Shown here one piece after another: positions 36,625 to 45,756 of a stretch of 64,000 nucleotides of DNA. The position numbers and the translations under genes were made by a program. Under the pieces are notes generated by a model, which worked only from the letters and a program-made list of their open reading frames with translations, was not told where the DNA came from and ran no database searches. Every line of letters starts with the position of its first letter. Positions within the stretch are counted from its first letter, which is position 1. This DNA is from Microbacterium sp. (GTDB taxonomy: Bacteria; Actinomycetota; Actinomycetes; Actinomycetales; Microbacteriaceae). The stretch lies in NCBI GenBank assembly GCA_017306415.1, contig JAFKIL010000003.1:310001-374000 (forward strand), read 5' to 3'.

Positions 36625-38547
36625 TCAGCCGTCGATGACGGCGACGAGCTCGTCGAGGAACGCCGGGAAGTCGGTGCCCCGCCGCACGATCCGCTGGACC
36701 GACTCGCGCTCGCTGAACACCTCGACGAACTGCTCGAAGACGGTCTGGAAGGCCGCGCGGTCCGCCTCGGAGAACGCGACCATCGCGACCACCTGGACGC
36801 GGCTCTCGCCCCACGGGATGGACGGATCCGCGATCCCGATCGCGATCGCGGTGCGGGTCGCGGTCATCCCGAGCGCGTGCGGCACGGCGAGCGCGTCGGT
36901 GAACGCCGTCGACGACAGCCGCTCGCGCTGGATGGTGCGATCGACGTAGTCGTCGTCGATCACGCCGTCCGCGACGAGCGGCGCGCCCAGGCGACGGATG
37001 ACGTCCTCTTCGGTCGTGGCCTCCAGGCCACGGACGAAGGCCGAGGGGACGAAGTAGCGCTCCAGCTCGGCGCGCAGGCGCATGAGCCGGCGGGTGCGCC
37101 GGATGCGTCCGGCGGCCGACTGCACGCGCTCGACGTCAGCGTCGGTCAGGAAGGGCTGGATGCGCACGATGCGGTCCCCGACCACGGGCGGGTCGATGGT
37201 GGTGAGCACGAGGTCCGTGTCGATCGAGTCCCAGTCGGGGTCGGCCCGGGTCTCCACGCCCACGACCTCGATGGCCTGCCCGAGCGACCGGTCGACGCTC
37301 GAGCGCAGGAGTTCGTGCAGCTCGTAGTAGCCGGGGCAGACGATGGTCGCCGTCAACAGCTGATCGGCGCGCCGGTTGCGCTCCAGGCGGCCGCCGACGT
37401 GCATCGCGATGTAGGCGATCTCGTCGTCGAGGATGGGGATGTCCAGCCGCTCGTTGAGTCCGCTCGCGATGTAGACGCCGACCTCGAAGATCATCGGATA
37501 CGTCGACTTCAGCGACCGCGTGAGCGGGTTGCGCGACCACGCCTGCTCCCGCGACCGGTGCAGCAGGTTCTGCACGTGGAGCGCGAGACGCAGGATGAAG
37601 TCCTCGTGGGCGATGTCGACGAGGAACTCCGCCGCGGCACCGGACACGACGTCGCGCACGGCGGACTCGACCGCGGGCTCCAGCCGCGCGCGCGCGTCGT
37701 CCGCGGGCTCCGCGCCCGGCGCGACGACCCGGGTGAGGACCAGGGTGGCGAGATGCTGTCGATCGCCCGCCCCGAGACGGACGCCCAGGTGCCGCTCTGC
37801 CAGCCGGTCGATGAGCGACCCGACGTCGTCGGTCGCCGTCCGCGGCGTCCCGCTCGCCGCCTCCAGCGCACGCCCGGCGGCCACGCGATCCGCGGCGATG
37901 GCGATGTGCATGACGACGTCGCCGATGCCGTACTCGTTGACGAAGTAGCCGAGTGCACCGAGCTCGGCGACGAGATCCGCTTTGAACGGACCGAAGGCGT
38001 GCGCGCCGACGGAGCCCTCTCCGAGCGTGCGGCGGACCGCGTCGAGGTCGAATGACCCTGCTTCCATCTCGTCGTGGGCGAGCTTGCTGACCAGCCGTCG
38101 CTGCGCCATCTCGGTGCCCCGCAGCCGTGCCGTCGACGCCGAGCGCTCCAGCGTCAGCTCCGTGCCTCCGAGGAGGCCGCGCACACGCCCGAGGTCGGCC
38201 TCCAGCGTGGCGCCGGACACGTGCAGCCGGTCCGCCGTCTCGTGCACGTCGATGCCCTCCGGCGCGTCGAGGAGCGCACGCACGAGCGTGTGCAGTCGAT
38301 CGCGCGGCGTCCCCGCGTCGGCGGCGGCTCCGGCGCGCTGTGCGGCTGCCGCATCCGGGCCCGCGCGGTACCCCTGCGGGCCGGACTCGACGGCGGCACC
38401 GGACGGCACGCGGGCGTTGACCGCCGTGACGTACGACCGCACGCTGCGCGGGGTGACGCCGAGCGTGTCGGCCAGCGCGGCAGCCGTCACCCATTCGCCG
38501 TCGCGCACCAGGAAGGCGAGCAGTCGATCCTGCCTCGCTCTGGTCAC
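36625..38547 (-). CDS. mtlR: PRD-containing PTS activator of mannitol genes (MtlR-like)
   Basis: 640 residues. An N-terminal helix-turn-helix (about 5-45) and a second wHTH region (about 82-130) precede two PRD domains (about 180-285, 300-395). A IIB-like domain (from about 398, C404 in VCPGYYELHELL) and a IIA domain (from about 495, H557 in AVPHALG) end it. This is the MtlR architecture, regulated by phosphorylation on PRD histidines and on the IIB/IIA sites. The GTG at 38547 has a GGGAGG ribosome binding site; the upstream start at 38577 does not. Divergent from the PTS operon across 156 bp. Confidence 0.88.
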   Translation of the reverse strand: MTRARQDRLLAFLVRDGEWVTAAALADTLGVTPRSVRSYVTAVNARVPSGAAVESGPQGYRAGPDAAAAQRAGAAADAGTPRDRLHTLVRALLDAPEGIDVHETADRLHVSGATLEADLGRVRGLLGGTELTLERSASTARLRGTEMAQRRLVSKLAHDEMEAGSFDLDAVRRTLGEGSVGAHAFGPFKADLVAELGALGYFVNEYGIGDVVMHIAIAADRVAAGRALEAASGTPRTATDDVGSLIDRLAERHLGVRLGAGDRQHLATLVLTRVVAPGAEPADDARARLEPAVESAVRDVVSGAAAEFLVDIAHEDFILRLALHVQNLLHRSREQAWSRNPLTRSLKSTYPMIFEVGVYIASGLNERLDIPILDDEIAYIAMHVGGRLERNRRADQLLTATIVCPGYYELHELLRSSVDRSLGQAIEVVGVETRADPDWDSIDTDLVLTTIDPPVVGDRIVRIQPFLTDADVERVQSAAGRIRRTRRLMRLRAELERYFVPSAFVRGLEATTEEDVIRRLGAPLVADGVIDDDYVDRTIQRERLSSTAFTDALAVPHALGMTATRTAIAIGIADPSIPWGESRVQVVAMVAFSEADRAAFQTVFEQFVEVFSERESVQRIVRRGTDFPAFLDELVAVIDG

Positions 38548-38628
38548 CGTCGGCCTCCCACACGCGAATCCGTCCACCGCGCGTTCTCAGTCAACCATGC
38601 CCTCCGCGTCGCGGGCGGGCACCGGAGC

Positions 38629-38646
38629 TTTCCGCCCGGGCGGAAA
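38629..38646. promoter_or_regulatory. Perfect 18-bp palindrome, probable MtlR operator
   Basis: TTTCCGCCCGGGCGGAAA is perfectly self-complementary. It lies between mtlR and the mannitol PTS operon, just upstream of a possible promoter (TTGTCG at 38656, AACAAT at 38679, 17 bp apart). A centre near -53 would suit an activator. Assignment to MtlR is inference from position. Confidence 0.5.
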
Positions 38647-38655
38647 CAGACGTGT

Positions 38656-38684
38656 TTGTCGGCTCCCAGCGTTTTCACAACAAT
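38656..38684 (+). promoter_or_regulatory. Probable promoter of the mannitol PTS operon
   Basis: TTGTCG (38656-38661) and AACAAT (38679-38684) are separated by 17 bp. They precede an AGAGGAGG ribosome binding site and the ATG at 38704. Confidence 0.4.
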
Positions 38685-38703
38685 GGCGAGAGGAGGCCGA
38701 TCG

Positions 38704-39027
38704 ATGAGGATCCTTGTGGTCTGCGGTGCAGGTGCGTCGAGCACGTTCGTCGCACAGCGCGTGCGCCATGCGGCGCAGTCGCGAGGACTCGCGTACACGG
38801 CCTTCGCCGGCACCGAGCAGTCGTTGCCGATCGACTTGGACGCCGCGGATGTGGTGCTGGTCGGACCCCACCTCGCCCACGCGATGGAACGCATCGAACG
38901 CGACGCCGCCGCGCGCGGCGCACGGGTGGTGCTCCTGCCGGCGGACATCTTCAGCGACCTGGACGGAACACGCACGCTCGCCCTCGTGGGCGGCGCCACC
39001 GGGCAGGACCACGGGATCCCCGCCTGA
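38704..39027 (+). CDS. Stand-alone PTS IIB component (lactose/cellobiose-type fold)
   Basis: 107 residues. The N-terminal MRILVVCGAGASSTFVA is a IIB phosphate loop with phospho-cysteine C7. No matching IIC is encoded nearby, and the mannitol permease has its own IIB. It could serve a permease elsewhere or act as a phosphorylation relay in regulation. The ATG at 38704 has a strong GGAGG site. First gene of the PTS operon. Confidence 0.82.
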   Translation: MRILVVCGAGASSTFVAQRVRHAAQSRGLAYTAFAGTEQSLPIDLDAADVVLVGPHLAHAMERIERDAAARGARVVLLPADIFSDLDGTRTLALVGGATGQDHGIPA

Positions 39028-39054
39028 CCGGTCGGGCACGAGAGAGGAACGGAA

Positions 39055-39330
39055 ATGGCACAGGTGACCAGGACGGTACGCATCGGATCGTCGCACGGAC
39101 TCCACGCGCGCCCGGCGAAGCTCTTCGCACAGGCCGCCAAGGACTCGGGCGTTCCGGTGACGATCGCGAAGGACGCCGGTGGTCCCGTGAACGCCGCGTC
39201 GATCCTGGGCGTCATCGCCCTGGGCATCGAGCAGGGCGACTACGTCACCCTCAGCACCGAGGGCGACGGCGCCGAGGATGTGCTCGACACCCTCAGTGAG
39301 CTGCTCGCGACCGACCACGACGCGGAGTGA
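39055..39330 (+). CDS. ptsH: Phosphocarrier protein HPr
   Basis: 91 residues. The active-site motif is SHGLHARPA with H17; the second conserved segment VNAASILGVIALGI places the regulatory-type serine at S49. It passes phosphate from enzyme I to the IIA domains. A GAGAGGAAC site precedes the ATG. Encoded directly before enzyme I, whose start is next to its stop. Confidence 0.94.
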   Translation: MAQVTRTVRIGSSHGLHARPAKLFAQAAKDSGVPVTIAKDAGGPVNAASILGVIALGIEQGDYVTLSTEGDGAEDVLDTLSELLATDHDAE

Positions 39331-39332
39331 CC

Positions 39333-41015
39333 ATGACGCAGCTGCGAGGAGTCGGAATCGGGCTGGGCATCGCCCAGGGTCCGGTCGCGCGCATGGCCGA
39401 GCCGTTCCCCGCGCCGAGTGATGCACCGAGCACGCTCGACGCCGGGAGCGAGACCACGCGGGTGCGGGATGCCGTGGCCGGCGTGGCGCGCGAGCTCGAG
39501 CAGCGCGGCGCGCAGGCGGGCGGCGCGGCCCAGGATGTGCTCGAGGCGCAGGCGATGATGGCGGAGGATCCCTCCCTCGAGACGGAGATCGACGCACGCA
39601 TCGCGCAGGGACACACCGCCGAGTGGGCCGTGCACGACGCGTTCGCCTCGTTCCGCGACACGCTCACCGCGATGGGGGGCTACCTCGGTGAGCGCGCCGC
39701 CGACCTCGACGACGTCGCCCAGCGCGTCATCGCGAGGCTCCGCGGCGTCCCCGCCCCCGGCGTCCCCGACCCGGGGCATCCGTTCGTGCTGGTCGCGAAG
39801 GACCTCGCGCCCGCCGACACGGCACTGCTCGACCTGGACAAGGTGCTCGCGCTGGTGACGACGGAGGGCGGCCCCACGTCGCACACCGCGATCCTCGCCC
39901 GCGAGAAGTCGATCGTGGCCGTCGTCGGCGCCGTCGATGCGACGTCCCTCGTCGACGGCGAGACCGTCATCGTCGATGCGGCGGGCGGCCTCGTCCTCAC
40001 CGAGCCGACCGCGGACGAGCTCGACCGCGCACACCGCCGTGCCGCCGACCGGGCGGCTGCGGCATCCGCCCCCGTGACCCCGGGTGCACTGAAGGACGGC
40101 ACGGCCATTCCGCTGCTCGCCAACCTCGGTAACGCCGACGGCGCCGCCGACGCCGTCGCGCTCGGCGCCGAGGGCGTCGGGCTGTTCCGCACCGAGTTCC
40201 TGTTCCTGAGCTCGAGCAGCGCCCCGACGATCGCGCAGCAGCGCGCCTCGTACGAGAAGCTCCTGGCCGCGTTCCCTGGCAAGAAGGTCGTCGTCCGCGT
40301 GCTCGACGCCGGGGCCGACAAGCCGCTCCCCTTCCTCAACGACGCGCACGAGGAGAATCCCGCACTGGGTCTGCGCGGACTGCGCGCCCTCCGCGCGAGC
40401 GAGGACATCCTCCGCGAGCAGCTGACCGCCCTGGCCGAGGCGGATGCCGCGACCCGCGCGGCCGGACAGAGCGCCGACCTGTGGGTGATGGCGCCGATGG
40501 TCTCGACGGTCGAGGAGACCGCGTACTTCACGGCGATCGCCCGGGAGTACGGCGTCAAGACGGCGGGCGTCATGGTCGAGGTGCCGTCCTCGGCGCTGCT
40601 CGCCGATCGCATCCTCGCCCACGCGGACTTCGCCTCCATCGGCACGAACGACCTCACCCAGTACACGCTCGCGGCCGACCGGCTGCTCGGCTCGGTCGCG
40701 TCGTTCCAGGACCCGTGGCACCCGGCGGTGCTGCGGCTCGTCCGCGAGGTCGGAGCCGCCGGACGCGCACACGACAAGCCGGTCGGCATCTGCGGCGAGG
40801 CCGCCGCCGACCCGCTCCTGGCTGTGGTCCTCGTCGGCCTCGGAGCGACCAGCCTCTCCATGGCGCCCACCGCCCTCGCGGACGTGCGGGCGAGCCTCCT
40901 GGAGAACACCCTCGCGGACGCCCAGCGCGTCGCCGAGGCCGCCCTCGCCGCGGACGACGCGGCATCCGCCAGAGCAGCTGCACGAGCGGCCCTCTCCGTT
41001 CCCGCGACGGCATGA
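39333..41015 (+). CDS. ptsI: PTS enzyme I (phosphoenolpyruvate-protein phosphotransferase)
   Basis: 560 residues, normal size. The phosphohistidine motif GGPTSHTAILARE gives H184; the PEP-binding barrel shows GVGLFRTEFLF, VRVLDAGADKPLPF, GTNDLTQYTLAADR and a C-terminal GICGEAA. It uses PEP to phosphorylate HPr. The ATG at 39333 lies just after the ptsH stop with GGAG five bases upstream; a GTG at 39327 overlapping that stop is the alternative. Finding general PTS proteins inside a sugar-specific operon suggests this may be the main PTS locus. Confidence 0.94.
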   Translation: MTQLRGVGIGLGIAQGPVARMAEPFPAPSDAPSTLDAGSETTRVRDAVAGVARELEQRGAQAGGAAQDVLEAQAMMAEDPSLETEIDARIAQGHTAEWAVHDAFASFRDTLTAMGGYLGERAADLDDVAQRVIARLRGVPAPGVPDPGHPFVLVAKDLAPADTALLDLDKVLALVTTEGGPTSHTAILAREKSIVAVVGAVDATSLVDGETVIVDAAGGLVLTEPTADELDRAHRRAADRAAAASAPVTPGALKDGTAIPLLANLGNADGAADAVALGAEGVGLFRTEFLFLSSSSAPTIAQQRASYEKLLAAFPGKKVVVRVLDAGADKPLPFLNDAHEENPALGLRGLRALRASEDILREQLTALAEADAATRAAGQSADLWVMAPMVSTVEETAYFTAIAREYGVKTAGVMVEVPSSALLADRILAHADFASIGTNDLTQYTLAADRLLGSVASFQDPWHPAVLRLVREVGAAGRAHDKPVGICGEAAADPLLAVVLVGLGATSLSMAPTALADVRASLLENTLADAQRVAEAALAADDAASARAAARAALSVPATA

Positions 41016-41052
41016 GCCGCCGCACCACCCCCGAGAGAAAGAGACACTGCAC

Positions 41053-42714
41053 ATGACAACGGCGTCACCGGCCGTCGCCACGAGCGGCGGCAAGAAGGCG
41101 CAGGTCGCTGTCCAGCGATTCGGCACCTTCCTGTCCGGCATGATCATGCCGAACATCGCGGCGTTCATCGCCTGGGGTCTGATCACGACCCTGTTCATCT
41201 CCGTCGGCTGGCTCCACTGGTGGACGCCCGTCGCACCGATTCTGGGCGGATGGGGGAACGCCGACCAGATCGGGTGGCAGCATGCCATGACGGCACTCGC
41301 CACCGGGCCTGACGGCAAGACCTTCCCGCAGTACGTCGGACTCGTAGGGTCGATGATCACCTACCTGCTGCCGCTCCTCATCGCGAACACGGGCGGCCGC
41401 ATGGTCTACGGCGAGCGCGGCGGCGTCGTCGCCTCGATCGCGACAATGGGCGTCATCGTCGGCACGACCATCCCGATGTTCCTGGGCGCGATGATCATGG
41501 GACCGCTCGCGGCGCTGATCACCAAGTACATGGACCGGATCTGGGACGGGAAGATCCGACCGGGCTTCGAGATGCTGGTGAACAACTTCTCCGCCGGCAT
41601 CCTGGGAATGATCCTCGCCGTCGTCGGCTTCTTCGCCTTCGGACCGGTCTTCACGTACGTGGCGGACGGCCTGGGCGCTGCGGTGCAGTGGCTGGTGAAC
41701 CTCGGCCTCCTGCCGCTGCTGTCGATCATCGTCGAGCCGGCGAAGATCCTGTTCCTCAACAACGCGATCAACCATGGCGTCTTCACTCCGCTGGGCATCC
41801 AGCAGGCGTCGGAGGCCGGCAAGTCGATCCTGTTCCTCATCGAGGCCAACCCCGGCCCCGGCGTCGGCGTCCTGCTCGCCTTCACGTTCTTCGGCGTCGG
41901 CATGGCGAAGGCATCGGCACCGGGCGCGATCATCATCCAGTTCCTCGGCGGCATCCACGAGATCTACTTCCCGTATGTGCTGATGAAGCCGATGCTGTTC
42001 ATCTCGGTGATCGCGGGCGGCATGACGGGCGTGGCGACCAACGCCATCCTCGGCGGCGGTCTGAGGTTCCCGGCGGCACCAGGGTCGATCATCGCGGTGA
42101 TCCTGGCGGCGGCGCCTGCGGGCGTGCCCAACCTGCTGGTGGTGCTGCTGTCGGTCGTCCTCGCGGCGACGGTGTCGTTCCTCCTCTCGTCGCTCTTCCT
42201 CCTGCGCAGCCGCAGGAGGGACCTCGCGGCGGAAGGTGCGGGCGACCTGTCGGCCGCGATCGCCGCCACCGAGGCCAACAAGGGCAAGGAGTCCGCAGCG
42301 CTCGCCGGCCTGCGCGAGCGCGCCGTCGCCAACGCCTCCGTCGAGGGCGACCAGCTGACCGTTACCGGCGCCGAGGCGGCCGACGCGATCGCTGGCGGCA
42401 CGGTGGTCACCGAGAAGCCGGTGAACAGCATCGTGTTCGCGTGCGACGCCGGCATGGGCTCGTCGGCGATGGGTGCCAGCGTCCTGCGCAACAAGATCAA
42501 GAAGGCGGGCGTCGAGGGCGTCACGGTCGTCAACAAGGCGATCGCGAACCTGGACGGCTCGGCCGACCTGATCATCACGCAGAACCAGCTCACGGACCGT
42601 GCGCGGCAGCAGGCGCCGAACGCGATCCACGTGTCGGTCGACAACTTCATGAACTCGCCCAAGTACGACGAGGTCGTGGACCTGGTGCGCGAGCAGCACC
42701 AGGATGGGCACTAG
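41053..42714 (+). CDS. mtlA: Mannitol-specific PTS permease, IICB component
   Basis: 553 residues. The IIC membrane domain (about 15-390) carries GMIMPNIAAFIAWGL, NAINHGVF and the GGIHEIYFPYVLMKP motif typical of mannitol IIC. A linker leads to IIB (about 455-553) with phospho-cysteine C464 in FACDAGMGSSAMGAS. The IIA domain found in E. coli MtlA is a separate protein here, encoded 113 bp downstream. Imports mannitol as mannitol 1-phosphate. Confidence 0.95.
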   Translation: MTTASPAVATSGGKKAQVAVQRFGTFLSGMIMPNIAAFIAWGLITTLFISVGWLHWWTPVAPILGGWGNADQIGWQHAMTALATGPDGKTFPQYVGLVGSMITYLLPLLIANTGGRMVYGERGGVVASIATMGVIVGTTIPMFLGAMIMGPLAALITKYMDRIWDGKIRPGFEMLVNNFSAGILGMILAVVGFFAFGPVFTYVADGLGAAVQWLVNLGLLPLLSIIVEPAKILFLNNAINHGVFTPLGIQQASEAGKSILFLIEANPGPGVGVLLAFTFFGVGMAKASAPGAIIIQFLGGIHEIYFPYVLMKPMLFISVIAGGMTGVATNAILGGGLRFPAAPGSIIAVILAAAPAGVPNLLVVLLSVVLAATVSFLLSSLFLLRSRRRDLAAEGAGDLSAAIAATEANKGKESAALAGLRERAVANASVEGDQLTVTGAEAADAIAGGTVVTEKPVNSIVFACDAGMGSSAMGASVLRNKIKKAGVEGVTVVNKAIANLDGSADLIITQNQLTDRARQQAPNAIHVSVDNFMNSPKYDEVVDLVREQHQDGH

Positions 42715-42727
42715 GGAGCCCCGACCG

Positions 42728-42766
42728 CTGCGGGGCCGGGCCGGCGCGTCGCCCCCGGCCCCGCAG
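42728..42766 (+). other. Strong intra-operon hairpin between mtlA and mtlF
   Basis: CTGCGGGGCCGGG (42728-42740) pairs perfectly with CCCGGCCCCGCAG (42754-42766). CGACCG and CGGTCG outside it (42722-42727, 42773-42778) extend the structure. No U-tract follows. It may protect mRNA ends or partly attenuate transcription into mtlF-mtlD. Confidence 0.6.
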
Positions 42767-42827
42767 CCCTTCCGGTCGACAGATCGGCCAACGACGAATC
42801 CGGCATCGGACAAGGAGAAAGGCGGAC

Positions 42828-43271
42828 ATGATGGCACGTGAGGTCCTCACCCTCGGGCAGGTGCGCATCCACGGCGGCGGAGCGACGCGCGAAGAGGCGA
42901 TGAAGGAGGCCGCCGACATCCTGCAGGCGGCGGGCGCCGTCACCGGCGGGTACTACGACGCGATGCAGCAGCGCGAGCAGACGGTGTCCACCTACATGGG
43001 CAACGAGCTGGCCATTCCGCACGGCACGAACGAGACGAAGGACACGATCCTCGAGTCGGCCCTGTCGTTCGTCCGCTACGACGGCGGTGTGGACTGGGGC
43101 GGCGAGCCGGTCAGCTTCGTCGTCGGCATCGCGGGCAAGGGCGACGAGCATCTCGGGATCCTGTCCCAGATCGCGATCCTGTTCTCGGACGAGGACGACG
43201 TCGCCCGCCTGAAGGCCGCACAGACGCCGGAGGAGCTGTTCGGGCTCCTCTCCAGCGTGAACGCGTCATGA
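42828..43271 (+). CDS. mtlF: Mannitol-specific PTS IIA component
   Basis: 147 residues. The active-site histidine is H65 in NELAIPHGTNETK; the PTS IIA type 2 fold continues to LSQIAILFSDEDDVARL. It takes phosphate from HPr and gives it to the IIB domain of MtlA. ATG 42828 follows CAAGGAGAAAGGCGG; ATG 42831 is the adjacent alternative. Its last bases overlap mtlD (ATGA). Confidence 0.94.
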   Translation: MMAREVLTLGQVRIHGGGATREEAMKEAADILQAAGAVTGGYYDAMQQREQTVSTYMGNELAIPHGTNETKDTILESALSFVRYDGGVDWGGEPVSFVVGIAGKGDEHLGILSQIAILFSDEDDVARLKAAQTPEELFGLLSSVNAS

Positions 43272-44422
43272 GGGCCGTCCACTTCGGCGCGGGGAACATC
43301 GGTCGCGGGTTCGTCGGCCTGCTCCTGCATCAGGGCGGGTACGAGCTGACGTTCTCGGACGTCGCAGCCCCCCTCGTCGACGCGATCAACGACGTCGACG
43401 CCTACACGGTCCACGAGGTCGGCGAGGGCGGAGTCGACACGGTCGTCACCGGGTTCCGCGCCATCAACAGCGCGGACCACCCCGACCTCGTGATCGAGGC
43501 CATCGCGGGCGCGAACGTCGTCACGACGGCGGTCGGGCCCACCATCCTGCGCTTCGTCGCCCCGCTCGTGGTGTCCGGTCTCGCGCTGCGCGATCCGTCC
43601 TCTCCCCCGCTGCAGATCATGGCGTGCGAGAACGCGATCAACGCGACCGACATCCTTCGCGACGAGATCCGGGCGCAAGCCGGCGAGGCGTGGGACGCGC
43701 TCGCGTCGCGCGCGGTGTTCGCCAACACGGCGGTCGACCGGATCGTCCCGGCCCAGCCCGAGGGTGCGGGCGTCGACGTCACCGTGGAGCCGTTCTTCGA
43801 GTGGGCGATCGAGCGCCCGCCGTTCGGCGACGACCCGCCCCACATCCCCGGTGCCCACTTCGTCGACGACCTCACCCCGTACATCGAGCGGAAGCTCTTC
43901 ACGGTGAACACGGGCCACGCCACGACCGCGTACTACGGCGCACGGGCGGGGATCGAGCGCATCTCCGACGCGCTCGCCGACCCTGACATCGCCGCGCGCG
44001 TCGCCGCCACCCTCGAGGAGACCTCGGAGCTGCTGGCCGCGAAACACGAGCTGGATCCGGCGGACCTCTCGACCTACCGCGCGACCATCCTGAAGCGCTT
44101 CCGCAATCCCGCCCTCCCCGACACCGTGTGGCGGGTCGGCCGCCAGCCCCTGCGCAAGCTGTCCCGGCACGAGCGATTCGTCGGGCCGGCGGCCGAGGCG
44201 GCAGAGCGCGGCCTCCCCGTCGCCCAGTTGGTCGCTGCGATGGGTGCGGCGCTCGAGTTCGACGACCCCGAAGATCCGCAGTCCGTCGACATGCAGCGCC
44301 TGCTTCGCGAGCAGGACGCGGATGCGTTCACTGCGGCTGTCACCGGTCTCGATCCGTCGCATCCGCTGTACGCGCGGGTGCGCGAGGTGGTCGCTGCGAG
44401 GCAGGCTACGCTGACGGCGTGA
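43268..44422 (+). CDS. mtlD: Mannitol-1-phosphate 5-dehydrogenase
   Basis: 384 residues, typical size. The NAD motif HFGAGNIGRGFVG at the N-terminus is diagnostic; ACENAINATD and the KLFTVNTGHATTAYYG catalytic region follow. It oxidises mannitol 1-phosphate to fructose 6-phosphate, completing the pathway encoded upstream. Its stop overlaps the next start (GTGA at 44419). Confidence 0.95.
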   Translation: MRAVHFGAGNIGRGFVGLLLHQGGYELTFSDVAAPLVDAINDVDAYTVHEVGEGGVDTVVTGFRAINSADHPDLVIEAIAGANVVTTAVGPTILRFVAPLVVSGLALRDPSSPPLQIMACENAINATDILRDEIRAQAGEAWDALASRAVFANTAVDRIVPAQPEGAGVDVTVEPFFEWAIERPPFGDDPPHIPGAHFVDDLTPYIERKLFTVNTGHATTAYYGARAGIERISDALADPDIAARVAATLEETSELLAAKHELDPADLSTYRATILKRFRNPALPDTVWRVGRQPLRKLSRHERFVGPAAEAAERGLPVAQLVAAMGAALEFDDPEDPQSVDMQRLLREQDADAFTAAVTGLDPSHPLYARVREVVAARQATLTA

Positions 44423-45723
44423 CAGGACACGTGGCGGCGCAGACCCTCGCCGTCATCGGTGCCGGCCCGTCCGGTCTCGCGGCGGCGCGCGCGCTGTCGA
44501 AAGCGGGCATCGCGTTCGACGGATACGAGGCGTCCCGCGGCGTCGGCGGCCTGTGGGACATCGAGAACCCCCGGTCGACGATGTACGAGTCGGCCCACCT
44601 CATCTCCTCTCGCACGACCACGCAGTTCGCCGAGTTCCCGATGGAAACGGACGCGGACTACCCGGGGCATCGCGTCCTCCTGGAGTACTTCCGCGCCTAC
44701 GCGGAGCGGTTCGGGCTCGCGACGCACTACCGGTTCGGCACGCGCGTCACCGCGATCGACCGCGCCGCAGACGGCGGATGGATGCTTCGTGCCACCGGCC
44801 CCGACGGCGAGACCGAGAAGCGCTACGACGGCGTCGTCATCGCGAACGGCACGCTCGCCGAGCCCAACGTGCCGCGGTTTCCCGGGCGGTTCGACGGCGA
44901 GATCCTGCACACGAGCGCCTACAAGACCGGACCTCAGCTCGCCGGGCGACGGGTGCTGATCGTCGGCGCGGGGAACTCGGGCTGCGACATCGCGGTGGAC
45001 GCCGTCCACCACGCGGCATCCGTCGACATGAGCGTCCGGCGCGGCTACTACTTCGTGCCGCGCTACCTCTTCGGGAAGCCGTCCGACACCCTCAATCAGG
45101 GCAGACCTCTCCCCGCCCGGATCAAGCAGTTCGTCGACACGCGCGTGCTGCGCGCGTTCACCGGGGATCCCGTCCGGTTCGGGTTCCCGAAGCCGGACTA
45201 CCGCCTGTACGAGTCGCATCCGATCGTGAACACGCTCATCCTGAATCACCTCGGGCAGGGCGACCTGCGCATCCGGGCGGACATCGAACGCTTCGAAGGC
45301 GCGACGGTGCACTTCCGCGACGGGACGGCGGCCGACTATGACACGGTGCTGCTCGCGACCGGGTACCGGCTGGACTATCCCTTCGTCGACCGCGCGGAGC
45401 TGAACTGGTCGGGCTGGTCGCCGCGCCTCTTCCTCAACGTCTTCCCACCGTCGTTCACCGGGCTCTACATCATGGGGATGATCGAGGCGTCGGGCATCGG
45501 GTGGCAGGGCCGGTACGAGCAGGCTGAACTCATCGCGGCGTACCTCTCCGCCGCCCCCGCCGTGCAGGCGGCGTTCCGGCGCAGGGTGTCCGCCGAGCCG
45601 TGGCCCGACCTCACCGGCGGCTACCACTACCTCGGACTCGAGCGGATGTCGTACTACGTCAACAAGGACGCCTACCGTCGCGCCGTTCGCGACGCGACAC
45701 GAGCCCTGACCGCCGGCGGCTGA
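44419..45723 (+). CDS. Flavin-containing monooxygenase (FMO/Baeyer-Villiger type)
   Basis: 434 residues. FAD motif GAGPSGLAAARAL (14-26) and a second nucleotide motif VLIVGAGNSGCDIAVDA fit class B flavin monooxygenases; ATGYRLDYPF closes the family pattern. Its GTG overlaps the mtlD stop, although it has no clear role in mannitol use. A TACGCT hexamer (44407-44412) six bases before the GTG could let it be transcribed alone as a leaderless mRNA. Substrate unknown. Confidence 0.87.
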   Translation: MTGHVAAQTLAVIGAGPSGLAAARALSKAGIAFDGYEASRGVGGLWDIENPRSTMYESAHLISSRTTTQFAEFPMETDADYPGHRVLLEYFRAYAERFGLATHYRFGTRVTAIDRAADGGWMLRATGPDGETEKRYDGVVIANGTLAEPNVPRFPGRFDGEILHTSAYKTGPQLAGRRVLIVGAGNSGCDIAVDAVHHAASVDMSVRRGYYFVPRYLFGKPSDTLNQGRPLPARIKQFVDTRVLRAFTGDPVRFGFPKPDYRLYESHPIVNTLILNHLGQGDLRIRADIERFEGATVHFRDGTAADYDTVLLATGYRLDYPFVDRAELNWSGWSPRLFLNVFPPSFTGLYIMGMIEASGIGWQGRYEQAELIAAYLSAAPAVQAAFRRRVSAEPWPDLTGGYHYLGLERMSYYVNKDAYRRAVRDATRALTAGG

Positions 45724-45756
45724 GGCGGCCGGCGGGCCGTGAGGCCGCCGGCGCGC

